From JAXLVB01 sp046329195 (GTDB lineage Bacteria > Bacteroidota > Bacteroidia > Cytophagales > Spirosomataceae): a DNA stretch of 64,000 nucleotides. Made by a program: the position numbers and the translations under genes. The notes under the pieces are model-generated. The model worked only from the letters and a program-made list of their open reading frames with translations. It did no database searches and was not told where the DNA came from. Location of the stretch: the NCBI GenBank assembly GCA_046329195.1, contig JAXLVB010000002.1, positions 1-64,000 of the forward strand, written 5' to 3'. Below, piece after piece: positions 53,392 through 61,980 of this stretch (position 1 is its first letter; each line of letters begins with the position of its first letter).

Positions 53392-53423
53392 GCCGTGCAA
53401 GCGTTCGCTTGCACGGCTTTTTT
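53392..53423. terminator. Strong terminator between convergent genes
   Basis: gccgtgcaagcg (53392-53403) and cgcttgcacggc (53406-53417) form a perfect 12-pair stem, preceded by AAAAAA and followed by TTTTTT. It serves the oxidoreductase gene and probably the M14 gene as well. Purine-rich sequence on the left and pyrimidine-rich sequence on the right (53490-53530) flank it. Confidence 0.92.
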
Positions 53424-53527
53424 ATGGCTAAGTTAGTCGGTAAACTACTGTGGTAAGGTTATGCAAAAGACTCCTTTCATGAACCTCAACCCGTACACTT
53501 TTACCCTTCCCCTTTTACCTTTCTACT

Positions 53528-56509
53528 TTACTTTAAGCTATACAGTTGATTAAACAAAAACTTAAATGTACCCTGTGCTTGGGAACGGAAGGTGACTTCT
53601 GGCCCAATGGCATATAGCTTTCCTGAACCCACTGGAGCCACGAAGGCGGCCACACCATCTTGCAAATAGGCTTGTCCCCAAGCCCAGCCACTGCGTAAAG
53701 GTTTGGCAGTTGAGAACCACGCTAATGGTTTTACAGTACCTTTGGCAATCGCATCTGGGGCGATTTTGAAGACGGGACTGGCATCAAAATACACGTCAGT
53801 TTTGTTGGATAAACCGTAGGTAGCGTGCTGGGTAGAATCCAAACTTACCTGTAAAATACTGCCCGGAATGTAGTATTTCTCAGCAGCTAAAGGGCGCTCT
53901 TGACCTGTGTTGGTCATTTCGACCAAGGCGTTCTTGACCGGAAGTCCTAAGTGGTAGGCCAAATTAGTACTGCTACCAATGGTAATGACGTTTCCGCCGT
54001 TTTCTAAGAATTCTTTTAGCTTCGGAATTGACTTATCAGCCGTAATTCTTCCCAACGTAGCTCGGTATTCGGCTGGGATTTCTTCTGGTTTTGGTTCACG
54101 GAAGGTAAAACCGCCTTCACCACCACCAGCGCCCGTGGCAGCACCTGTGCTTGGGGCAGGAATCGCTCTGGTCACAAAAATAATGGCATCGTATTTTTTG
54201 TTGAGGTCGCCAGCGTCAATATCTTGCGAAAACACCACGTTGTAAGGATAATGGTATTGTTCCAAAATCCAGCGAGTCCAGCCCGAAGGCATAGAGCCGC
54301 CGTATGTATCCCAAAGCGCAATACGAAGCGGCGACACTTTGGTTAGGGTACTGGTAGGGCGTTTGGCAACGGTCGAGACGGGCACTCCAAAATCAGCAGC
54401 AGACTTCTCTAGGGTTGTTTTGGCCTTGGCCGAATGTGGTACATAAAAGGCTCCCGCTTCGACCGACGACATTCCTGTGATGCCGCTTGGCAAGCGAAAC
54501 ACTTCAAGACCCGCTTGCAGCAAGTCGTTTACGACGGCAAAGGAGTTATTCACCTTAGCACTCAACACATACCCTGCTGCGGTTGTAGAAGGCACAGCCG
54601 GGGCTGAATTTTTGAGTGGAATCAACTCGCCATACGCCAATTTCTTGAAAGGTCCATCAAATCCATCTAGCACACGGTCAACCTGTACGCCCATTTGATA
54701 AGCGAGCGTCCAACCGGCGGCATCGTAAGGACGAATAGGAGGGCCTCCCGGATAGGCAAAGTCGTTGGGGTGGTCTTGAGGTTCAAACATGTCCAAAACA
54801 TGTGGACGGAACGACTGATCGGTTTTGACTACATACGAGCCTGCTGGATACGTTTTGCCATTGACACTAAACGACGCCGTAGCCTGCTGCACCTGAATAC
54901 CGGTACGTATCAAGGCGTTCAAAAACTCAATGACAGAGGCCATATCGGCTTGATTGGCAGGAAGAATAAATCCTCGTGGGTCACGCAAGGCAGGGTCTTT
55001 CATTACCGCATCGTAATACTTGAGCGGAATGTTGCCACCCCGAGGTGTATCGTAATCGGTTGACTGACTGGCTGTTGCCGTAGAGTCGCTGCGTTGCCCC
55101 GGGCGATTGGCAGCCGTACGGTTACCAGCATTACCTCCTCGGCGAGTGGTGTCGGTTGGAGTAGTTCCAGCCTGACCAGTGGGGCTGGTCTGACTGCTAG
55201 CTGTAGGACGACTTTCACTGGCCGTTGGGTTGTTGGCTGCTGTTACTGCCGATGGCGTAGGCGTTTTTTTCTGATCGGCTTGGTAGGCTTGATTGATGGC
55301 ATCTATTCGTTTTGGCGAAAGGGTCCAGTAGTCTTTGCTGCCTCGCTCAATCGAATTTTTGCCCATGCGGTAAATGTTAAACAATACATCGTCTCGATAC
55401 CGAGCGGCATAGTTGAGCGTAGCGTAGTTGAGCGATACCGAGTAGTCAATACTTTGTTTAAAATACCATTTTTGAGGTGTTACCGGGAACGGCGTAGCAC
55501 CATTCGGAATCAGTCGATTAGGTACTAGCGGCACTTCCATTGGTGTGGGGTTACCGATGATTTCGGTCAAGAGGCCAATCATATTGTGGAAGTGTGTGGT
55601 CGTACGCAAACCTCCGTTGTACCACGTCGAGAAAACCGAGCCACTCAAGCGAGTAAAGCCGGGTTTGTTTTCGGCATTAAGGCGGTTGACCATCGCAGCC
55701 CCCAAGGCATCAATGCCAGTAACCATCAAAGGGTCAAATACATAATTGAAAGGGTCACGGTAGGGTGGACCTGCCACAATAGAGCCGGGAGGGCCTGCTT
55801 GGTGGTGGTTGTACATGATTTGCGGAATCCAATCCACAAACAGCTGACGAGCCACGTTTTGTGTTTCTTTGAGGTGAAGCATAAAATAGTCACGGTTATT
55901 GTCGTGACCTGCATACTTCTCATACAGTTTGGGCAGGTTGTTCAACGAGCGTTTTTCAGGCTTTGGTTCACGCATGTACCAGTTGCCTACGAGTTCGTGA
56001 CCATCGGGGTTGATGTGGGTCAGCAAAATCACCACGTCGTTCAGAATCCGCATCGTTTCGGGGTCTTTGCGGCTGGTGAGTTGCCAAGCAGTTTCAATCA
56101 ACTGCATGGTTCCTACGGTTTCGTTGCTGTGGATACCGCCGTCAATCCAGACAATGGCCTTGCCTTCGGCGGCTAAGGCACGGGCTTGCTCATCGGTAAG
56201 GCCCTCAGCACGAGCCAGTTGTTGCGAAATCTGCTTGTAGCGGTCGAGTTTTTTGTGGTTTTCGGGCGAAGTTACCACCAGCATCAACTGATGCCTACCC
56301 TCTTCGGTCAGGCCGATGTCCACCAGCTTGACCCGATCCGAAGCCGCCAATTTGCGGAAATACGCTTCGGTTTGGGTGTAGTTAGAGAGATGATAATCAT
56401 CACCGATGTTGAACCCAAAATGTTCTTTGGGTGAGGGGATGTTCTGCGCATAGCCGCACTGGTAGCTTAGGAATAAGCCCAAAACAAGTGCACGGAGATA
56501 TTGATGCAT
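53528..56509 (-). CDS. Large secreted M14-family metallopeptidase
   Basis: From ATG 56509 this is a 993-residue protein with signal peptide MHQYLRALVLGLFLSYQCGYAQ. The N-terminal zinc carboxypeptidase domain has WIDGGIHSNETVG (HxxE ligands), INPDGHELVGNWYM, NNRDYFML and YNHHQAG. A Ser/Thr/Pro-rich low-complexity stretch, about 100 residues long, lies near the middle. The C-terminal half resembles a glutamine-amidotransferase-like fold (IALWDTYGGSMPSGWTRWILEQYHYPYNVV, GGNVITIGSSTNLAYHLGLPV). Such enzymes degrade proteins outside the inner membrane. A 26-codon extension to 56587 was rejected because the signal peptide starts at MHQYL. Confidence 0.9.
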   Translation of the reverse strand: MHQYLRALVLGLFLSYQCGYAQNIPSPKEHFGFNIGDDYHLSNYTQTEAYFRKLAASDRVKLVDIGLTEEGRHQLMLVVTSPENHKKLDRYKQISQQLARAEGLTDEQARALAAEGKAIVWIDGGIHSNETVGTMQLIETAWQLTSRKDPETMRILNDVVILLTHINPDGHELVGNWYMREPKPEKRSLNNLPKLYEKYAGHDNNRDYFMLHLKETQNVARQLFVDWIPQIMYNHHQAGPPGSIVAGPPYRDPFNYVFDPLMVTGIDALGAAMVNRLNAENKPGFTRLSGSVFSTWYNGGLRTTTHFHNMIGLLTEIIGNPTPMEVPLVPNRLIPNGATPFPVTPQKWYFKQSIDYSVSLNYATLNYAARYRDDVLFNIYRMGKNSIERGSKDYWTLSPKRIDAINQAYQADQKKTPTPSAVTAANNPTASESRPTASSQTSPTGQAGTTPTDTTRRGGNAGNRTAANRPGQRSDSTATASQSTDYDTPRGGNIPLKYYDAVMKDPALRDPRGFILPANQADMASVIEFLNALIRTGIQVQQATASFSVNGKTYPAGSYVVKTDQSFRPHVLDMFEPQDHPNDFAYPGGPPIRPYDAAGWTLAYQMGVQVDRVLDGFDGPFKKLAYGELIPLKNSAPAVPSTTAAGYVLSAKVNNSFAVVNDLLQAGLEVFRLPSGITGMSSVEAGAFYVPHSAKAKTTLEKSAADFGVPVSTVAKRPTSTLTKVSPLRIALWDTYGGSMPSGWTRWILEQYHYPYNVVFSQDIDAGDLNKKYDAIIFVTRAIPAPSTGAATGAGGGEGGFTFREPKPEEIPAEYRATLGRITADKSIPKLKEFLENGGNVITIGSSTNLAYHLGLPVKNALVEMTNTGQERPLAAEKYYIPGSILQVSLDSTQHATYGLSNKTDVYFDASPVFKIAPDAIAKGTVKPLAWFSTAKPLRSGWAWGQAYLQDGVAAFVAPVGSGKLYAIGPEVTFRSQAQGTFKFLFNQLYSLK

Positions 56510-56543
56510 AATGGTTAAGAAAAAAGTAAGATGAAATGCCTTG

Positions 56544-56574
56544 AAAAGGTACGGATATTTTGGCAGCAGCAAAA
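56544..56574 (-). promoter_or_regulatory. Promoter candidate for the M14 peptidase gene
   Basis: On the minus strand TTTTG (56574-56570) and TACCTTTT (56551-56544) are 18 bases apart. The leader would be about 30 bases to the ATG at 56509. Confidence 0.4.
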
Positions 56575-56690
56575 GGCTAAACGCCAAAAGCTAAAATTGT
56601 ATCTACCAAATGCCTGTATTTTTTGTGATTAAAACAGCCAACCCTAGACGGAAGAATAGACAGTTCTCACCTGTAGAAAGCACTTCAAAC

Positions 56691-56719
56691 CCCTCGGTCT
56701 GTGGCACACAGACCGAGGG
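56691..56719. repeat. Second copy of the GGTCTGTGGCACACAGACC palindrome
   Basis: ccctcggtctgtg (56691-56703) and cacagaccgaggg (56707-56719) pair perfectly around gca. It lies 17 bases downstream of the stop of the small NLR-partner gene. The first copy is at 33298-33334. Confidence 0.8.
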
Positions 56720-56736
56720 ATAGTATTAGCGAAGAA

Positions 56737-57141
56737 TCAAGGTTTGTTAATATGAATAGTACTGCCAGTAATATCCTGCACACTTGTATTTCCAGAACCA
56801 ATTACATTCATGGTATTGGTTTTGGAAATAGATTCCCCTGTTTTCTTGGCAATGATTTCAGCCATTTCTATAATCCATTTTTCAGCTACCGGATTATCTT
56901 CTAGCTCAGAAGCAATGGCCGATTTTACGGCCTCTTGCTTAATGGGGCTTTCTGGATTTTCTTTTAGTTTCTGTACAATCTTCTCCTCTGTACCATCTTC
57001 TTTAATGAAAATAGGACGTATCCAATTGACAGTGGCCTCAGTAAAATCACTAAAAAAATCTTGAATAGACTGATTGTCTTTTAGTTTTTTGGCTAAATAG
57101 CCTACAACGGAGGCTATAGCAGCGGTAGAAATAGGTTCCAT
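56737..57141 (-). CDS. Putative NLR partner with helical N-domain and amyloid-like tail
   Basis: The 134-residue protein begins MEPISTAAIASVVGYLAKKL, an amphipathic or membrane-prone helix. A helical domain follows (EEKIVQKLKENPESPIKQEAVKSAIASELEDNPVAEKWIIEMAEIIAKK). The C-terminus, after a short linker, reads NVIGSGNTSVQDITGSTIHI. Small proteins with this layout, an N-terminal Bell- or EAD-like helical domain and a Gly/Asn/Gln-containing beta tail, occur beside bacterial NLR-like ATPases, where the tail may be an amyloid signalling motif. It begins only three bases after the STAND stop codon and must be translated with it. The role is inferred. Confidence 0.7.
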   Translation of the reverse strand: MEPISTAAIASVVGYLAKKLKDNQSIQDFFSDFTEATVNWIRPIFIKEDGTEEKIVQKLKENPESPIKQEAVKSAIASELEDNPVAEKWIIEMAEIIAKKTGESISKTNTMNVIGSGNTSVQDITGSTIHINKP

Positions 57142-57144
57142 GAT

Positions 57145-60100
57145 TTACTTTTTAAAAATATGTATTACTCTTTGAAAAAAGGTAGTAGGCTTTTTTCTTT
57201 TTACAAAATCTAAGTTTCTTTTAATTGTTTTGGTTGTAGGATGTTGCTCTCCTACAAGGTTTCGATAGACCATATAGGCTTTTTCTAATAAATAAACGGC
57301 CCTATCAAAATCTTTCAAATCGCAAAGTACCATTGCCAAATTAGAATACCTTACAGCGGTAGAGGGATGGTCATTGCCAAAGTTTTTCTCATCTGAATGG
57401 GTAGCTTTTTCTAAGAGTAATTTAGCTTCTTGATAATCGCCTAACTCTTTAAGGACTAATGCCAAATTAGAATACGTTGTAGCGGTAGAGGGATGGTCAA
57501 TGCCAAAGTTTTTCTCATTTGAACGGGTAGCTTTTTCTAAGAGTAATTTAGCCCCTTGATAATCGCCTAAATCTTTAAGGACTAAGGCCAAATTAGAATA
57601 ACTTACAGCGGTAGTGGGATGGTCATTGCCAAAGTTTTTCTCATCTGAACGGGTAGCTTTTTCTAAGAGTAATTTAGCTTCTTGATAATCGCCTAACTCT
57701 TTAAGGACTAAGGCCAAATTAGAATACCTTACAGCGGTAGAGGGATGGTCATTGCCAAAGTTTTTCTCATCTGAATGGGTAGCTTTTTCTAAGAGCAATT
57801 TAGCTCCTTGATAATCGCCTAACTCTTTAAGGACTAAGGCCAAATTAGAATACCTTACAGCGGTAGAGGGATGGTCATTGCCAAAGTTTTTCTCATCTGA
57901 ATGGGTAGCTTTTTCTAAGAGCAATTTAGCTCCTTGATAATCGCCTAAAGCTTTAAGGACTAATGCCAAATTAGAATACCTTTGAGCGGTAGAGGGATGG
58001 TCATTGCCAAAGTTTTTCTCATCTGAACGGGTAGCTTTTTCTAAGAGTAATTTAGCTTCTTGATAATCGCCTAGCTCTTTAAGGACTAAGGCCAAATTAG
58101 AATAACTTACAGCGGTAGTGGGATGGTCAATGCCAAAGTTTTTCTCATCTGAACGAGTAGCTTTTTCTAAGAGTAATTTAGCTCCTTGATAATCGCCTAA
58201 CTCTTTAAGGACAGTGGCCAAATTAGAATACCCTGTAGCGGTAGAGGGATGGTCATTGCCAAAGTTTTTCTCATCTGAACGGGTAGCTTTTTCTAAGAGT
58301 TTTTTAGCCCCTTGATAATCGCCTAAAGCTTTAAGGACTAAGGCCAAATTAGAATAACTTACAGCGGTAGTGGGATGGTCAATGCCAAAGTTTTTCTCAT
58401 CTGAACGGGTAGCTTTTTCTAAGAGTAATTTAGCCTCTTGATAATCGCCTAACTCTTTAAGGACTAAGGCCAAATTAGAATACCTTGTAGCGGTAGAGGG
58501 ATGGTCAATGCCAAAGTTTTTCTCATCTGAACGGGTAGCTTTTTCTAAGAGTAATTTAGCCTCTTGATAATCGCCTAACTCTTTAAGGACTAAGGCCAAA
58601 TTATTTTGTAAGCTAGAAACAGTACTATCATCTTCTTGTTCAAAATACCCTGTCAGTATGTTGCCATAAGGTATCCAAACAAATTTATCAATCGGGTTAT
58701 CTTTCGTTTGGTCAATGCGTAGTTTTTTAGTAACCGTCTCAACTAGATTTTTTAGGTCGTCGAGTTCTATTGCTAATTTTTTTCTGGTTACTTCTGCAAT
58801 AATACGGTGTATTTTGTAGCTATCTGTTTCTCCATTAAGCAAGAGCCAGCCTTTGGCCACCAAGTTGGCAAGGGTCTCGGCAAAGGTTTCTAGTTGAGGT
58901 TCACTAGGAGCTAGCAGTTCTACTAATAATTCATAGCTATGAAACTCAGCGGGTAAAAAAGCTAGTTGTTTCATGAGCCAAACTTCATGGGTATTGAGTT
59001 TGCTCAAATCAAAAATGGAGGATAAATAAGAGCGTACTTTGTCTATTTTATCTCCTTTATGCTTAATAAAGACAGGGGCCTTTAAATCGGCTTCAATGGC
59101 TGTCTTCAATTGAGCAATCGGGATGCGTTGTTTTTGAGCGGTTTTGGCTAAAATTTCAATGGTCAAGGTATGGTAATCAATGATTTTGAGCAGGTCATGG
59201 ATGGCTTCGTCGTCTTTAATAAGCGTGCAATGGGTTTTAAAAAGTGTTAAGGCGTTGTCCGCTGTTAAAAATCCCAATTCTTTTGCGTGTAGGCGTTCAA
59301 TGTTTTCTCGTGAGGTTACTAACAAATGCCAGTTGGGTTGATGAGGTAATCGGTCAATAAAACCAGTGAGAGAGGCTTCTGCGTTGTCAATGAGCAACAG
59401 ATTGGGCTTATCGGTAAGGGCATGTAGCTTCAATAAGATTTCTTTAAAAAGCGCTGGCAAGTCTTTGCCTGTGGCATCTATGCGGAGGGTTTCTTTTAAA
59501 CCGTCGGCATTTACAAAATCAGTTTCAAGGGCTTCGCTACTTTGGCTTATCCACGCTATGTGCTGGTAGTCGTCGTAGTATTTACTCAAATAAGCTTGTG
59601 CCAGCGTAGTTTTGCCTATGCCACCTAGCCCGTTTACTACTACTACATGCTTGTTGTCAAACAATAATTTACGCAAATCTTCCACCTCGCTTTCACGCCC
59701 AATTACTTCGCTTGCATGTATTTTGGGGATTTTGAGGGTTAATTCTTTCGGATATTTTGCAAAACTATTGCCTTCCAAAATTCCTTTTATTTCATTTTGC
59801 CCTTTGGCGAGACTGTCAATTTTATCTTCAACCCTAACTAAAACCACTAGTATCGCATCAAACTTAACATGCAACGCTTTACATTCTTGTTCAAGGTAGT
59901 TTTTTAATTGCTTGGCACAATTCGTCGTTTCTCCAGCCCGCAATGCTGTTATTTCTGCTAAAATCTTCGCATTTCCGCTTGTTATCTTTTCATTAATCGT
60001 TTCTAAAATCCAAATCTGGAAGGCTTTAAATTCTTTATCGTTTTCTTTGTCTTTGAGGGCTTCTTTGCAGGCTAGGTCAAAGCAGAAGGGAAGGTTTTGG

Positions 60101-60645
60101 GTGAAAAATTGCGCTAAATCGCTGGTTTCGTCCACAAACGAAAACCTCAAAATATAGCTACTGAACGCATTGAGACAATCGCTAGGGTCTTCTAAAATGC
60201 TGTCTTCGAGGTATTCTTGGCTCAACCAACTTTTTAGTTCGCTCTTTAACTGAGAGAAAACTTGACGAACTTCTCTGGTCTGCTCATGATAGCCGTCACT
60301 TTTTAATTTATCCACATAAAGGCGCTCTATATAGCCAATAGACGTGATAGCTGCTTTTTTGAGTAATCTGCCGAGGTCGTGGTTAAGATGGTTGGGATTG
60401 CTTGTCCTCAGCCACTCTCTGAGCTTTTGATATTCTATTTCTTCAATAAAACTCCCCATCAGTTCTGGAGCTATGGCTTGGGCTAGGCTTTTTGTTACGG
60501 TGGTAGCCAAGGCAATGCCAGGGATGCTTTTATCTGCTACAGCTGATAGGTCTTTGGTGTATGGAATCAAGGCGATAACATTATCGTCGGTTATACACTG
60601 CGCTACGGCAGTTATTAGTGTTTTGGCAAGGGCTTTTACAGACAT
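57145..60645 (-). CDS. NLR-like STAND ATPase (NB-ARC with TPR array)
   Basis: The 1166-residue protein has an N-terminal helical region of about 300 residues that I do not recognise. It starts MSVKALAKTLITAVAQCITDDNVIAL and contains LSQEYLEDSILEDPSDCLNAFSSYI. An NB-ARC ATPase follows: VIGRESEVEDLRKLL, Walker A GLGGIGKTT (K345), Walker B LLLIDNAE (D420), LLVTSRE (sensor 1), then a winged-helix part YKIHRIIAEV. Residues 680-1099 are ten near-identical 42-residue TPRs, followed by a divergent eleventh. Such proteins sense a ligand through the repeats, oligomerise and fire an effector; many act in phage defence. The base composition is visibly more AT-rich than that of neighbours. Confidence 0.88.
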   Translation of the reverse strand: MSVKALAKTLITAVAQCITDDNVIALIPYTKDLSAVADKSIPGIALATTVTKSLAQAIAPELMGSFIEEIEYQKLREWLRTSNPNHLNHDLGRLLKKAAITSIGYIERLYVDKLKSDGYHEQTREVRQVFSQLKSELKSWLSQEYLEDSILEDPSDCLNAFSSYILRFSFVDETSDLAQFFTQNLPFCFDLACKEALKDKENDKEFKAFQIWILETINEKITSGNAKILAEITALRAGETTNCAKQLKNYLEQECKALHVKFDAILVVLVRVEDKIDSLAKGQNEIKGILEGNSFAKYPKELTLKIPKIHASEVIGRESEVEDLRKLLFDNKHVVVVNGLGGIGKTTLAQAYLSKYYDDYQHIAWISQSSEALETDFVNADGLKETLRIDATGKDLPALFKEILLKLHALTDKPNLLLIDNAEASLTGFIDRLPHQPNWHLLVTSRENIERLHAKELGFLTADNALTLFKTHCTLIKDDEAIHDLLKIIDYHTLTIEILAKTAQKQRIPIAQLKTAIEADLKAPVFIKHKGDKIDKVRSYLSSIFDLSKLNTHEVWLMKQLAFLPAEFHSYELLVELLAPSEPQLETFAETLANLVAKGWLLLNGETDSYKIHRIIAEVTRKKLAIELDDLKNLVETVTKKLRIDQTKDNPIDKFVWIPYGNILTGYFEQEDDSTVSSLQNNLALVLKELGDYQEAKLLLEKATRSDEKNFGIDHPSTATRYSNLALVLKELGDYQEAKLLLEKATRSDEKNFGIDHPTTAVSYSNLALVLKALGDYQGAKKLLEKATRSDEKNFGNDHPSTATGYSNLATVLKELGDYQGAKLLLEKATRSDEKNFGIDHPTTAVSYSNLALVLKELGDYQEAKLLLEKATRSDEKNFGNDHPSTAQRYSNLALVLKALGDYQGAKLLLEKATHSDEKNFGNDHPSTAVRYSNLALVLKELGDYQGAKLLLEKATHSDEKNFGNDHPSTAVRYSNLALVLKELGDYQEAKLLLEKATRSDEKNFGNDHPTTAVSYSNLALVLKDLGDYQGAKLLLEKATRSNEKNFGIDHPSTATTYSNLALVLKELGDYQEAKLLLEKATHSDEKNFGNDHPSTAVRYSNLAMVLCDLKDFDRAVYLLEKAYMVYRNLVGEQHPTTKTIKRNLDFVKRKKPTTFFQRVIHIFKK
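57349..58608 (-). repeat. Ten tandem 126-base repeats coding for TPRs
   Basis: Ten exact-length 126-base units lie head to tail, with boundaries at the tyrosine of YSNLALVLK in units 2-10 and the equivalent Q in the first. Units differ at only a few positions: Glu/Ala/Asp in K-x-LGDY, Glu/Gly in YQxAK, Arg/His in ATxSDE, Ile/Asn in FGxDHP, Ser/Thr in HPxTA, and the last two residues. The pattern points to recent duplication or gene conversion. Array length is likely variable between strains. Confidence 0.95.
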
Positions 60646-60726
60646 GATTGGTAGGGAGGGAGAAATTTTTAGAAAAATACAAGATTTTTTGAAACGAAGA
60701 AAACGGATGAATTTAGATAAATTTTA

Positions 60727-60773
60727 TTTTACTCAATATAGTTAGTAATTTTACTCAGTTTATTGAGTAAAAT
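60727..60773. promoter_or_regulatory. Operator-like repeats TTTTACTCA between divergent genes
   Basis: ttttactca occurs at 60727-60735 and 60749-60757 (22 bases apart, two turns of DNA) and inverted as tgagtaaaa at 60764-60772. The last two make a 10-pair palindrome with a six-base centre (60748-60773) that ends three bases before the ATG of the AAA ATPase. This suits a repressor site controlling that gene, and perhaps the STAND operon on the other side. Confidence 0.65.
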
Positions 60774-60775
60774 CT

Positions 60776-61966
60776 ATGTTTGTCAAAATAGAGTTATCTA
60801 TCCTGCAAAAAAGAATGGCTGCTCCACGGCAGTTTATTCAGGTGATTATGGGGCCTCGGCAAGTAGGCAAAACTACCTTGGTACGGCAATTGGTCAGTAC
60901 CTTAACCGTCCCTGTCGTTTTTGTGGCTGCCGATGCAGTACCTTCAGCCAATAGTACTTGGATAAGTCAGCAATGGCAATCGGCTCGATTTCAGGCGTTT
61001 AGTTCAGAAGTGAAAGAATGTGTTTTGATTATAGATGAAATTCAGAAGATAGAAAACTGGGCAGAAGTCATCAAAAAGGAATGGGATGCCGATAGCCTTA
61101 ACGGCCAGCACATCAAAGTGATTTTGTTGGGCTCGGCACGCTTGCTGTTACAACGGGGGCTGAGCGAATCGCTGGCAGGGCGATTTGAAGTAATCCAACT
61201 CACCCACTGGTCGTTTACCGAAATGCAAGCCGCTTTTGATATGTCAGTAGAGCAATTTGTCTATTTTGGAGGCTACCCCGGAGCCGCTTCGTTGATTCAA
61301 GCCGAAGACCGCTGGCGAGAATACGTGCTGCACAGCTTGATAGAAACTACACTTTCTAAAGATATTCTGATGATGACCCGAGTGGATAAACCCTCACTCT
61401 TACGCCAGTTATTCGAGTTAGGTTGTGGGTATTCGGGGCAAATTTTATCAATGACTAAGCTTTTAGGCCAACTCCAAGATGTGGGCAATACTACCACACT
61501 GTCTCATTATCTCGAATTGTTAGACTCGGCAGGCATGTTGGTCGGTCTCGAAAAATATGCCCCTGATATAGCTCGACAGCGGATGTCCATTCCTAAATGG
61601 CAAGTTCAAAACACAGCTTTTGCGTCAGTGTATCATCCTTATCGTTTTGAACAAGCTGTTCAAAATCCTGACATTTGGGGACGTTGCGTTGAAACGGCAA
61701 TTGGTGTGCATTTGGTAAGGGCGCAACGCTTGCAACGCACGGAGGTGTTTTATTGGCGAGAAGGAAACGATGAGGTGGACTTTGTATTGAAAAAATTCAA
61801 TAAAGTGATAGGTATTGAAGTAAAAAGCGGCCGCACCCAAAGCGCCAAAGGCATGATGGCTTTTGCAAAAAAAGTCCGTCACAACAACGTGTTATTGGTC
61901 GGAAATAGCGGAATTCCTTGGCAAGATTTTTTGAAATTGGATGTGAATTCGCTGTTTGAACTGTAA
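60776..61966 (+). CDS. AAA-type ATPase with DUF4143 and nuclease-like C-terminus
   Basis: The 396-residue protein has Walker A IMGPRQVGKTTLVRQL, Walker B CVLIIDEIQKI and a sensor-like VILLGSARLLL. The middle region GFGYSGQ-like ELGCGYSGQILSMTKLLGQLQDVGNTTTLSHYLELL is a winged helix of the DUF4143 type. The end DEVDFVLKKFNKVIGIEVKSG has the D...ExK core of a PD-(D/E)XK fold. These ATPases are common in Bacteroidota and archaea in accessory DNA; function is not established. The start is ATG 60776, inside an operator-rich region. Confidence 0.88.
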   Translation: MFVKIELSILQKRMAAPRQFIQVIMGPRQVGKTTLVRQLVSTLTVPVVFVAADAVPSANSTWISQQWQSARFQAFSSEVKECVLIIDEIQKIENWAEVIKKEWDADSLNGQHIKVILLGSARLLLQRGLSESLAGRFEVIQLTHWSFTEMQAAFDMSVEQFVYFGGYPGAASLIQAEDRWREYVLHSLIETTLSKDILMMTRVDKPSLLRQLFELGCGYSGQILSMTKLLGQLQDVGNTTTLSHYLELLDSAGMLVGLEKYAPDIARQRMSIPKWQVQNTAFASVYHPYRFEQAVQNPDIWGRCVETAIGVHLVRAQRLQRTEVFYWREGNDEVDFVLKKFNKVIGIEVKSGRTQSAKGMMAFAKKVRHNNVLLVGNSGIPWQDFLKLDVNSLFEL

Positions 61967-61980
61967 AACTTCTATTTTCC

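Noticed and set aside
55586..56176. Plus-strand frame of 196 codons within the M14 gene
   Set aside because: It is a shadow of the catalytic domain of the peptidase on the other strand and lacks any family motif.
57349..58608. CRISPR-like regular repeat array
   Set aside because: The unit is 126 bases with no unique spacers and encodes TPRs in one continuous frame.
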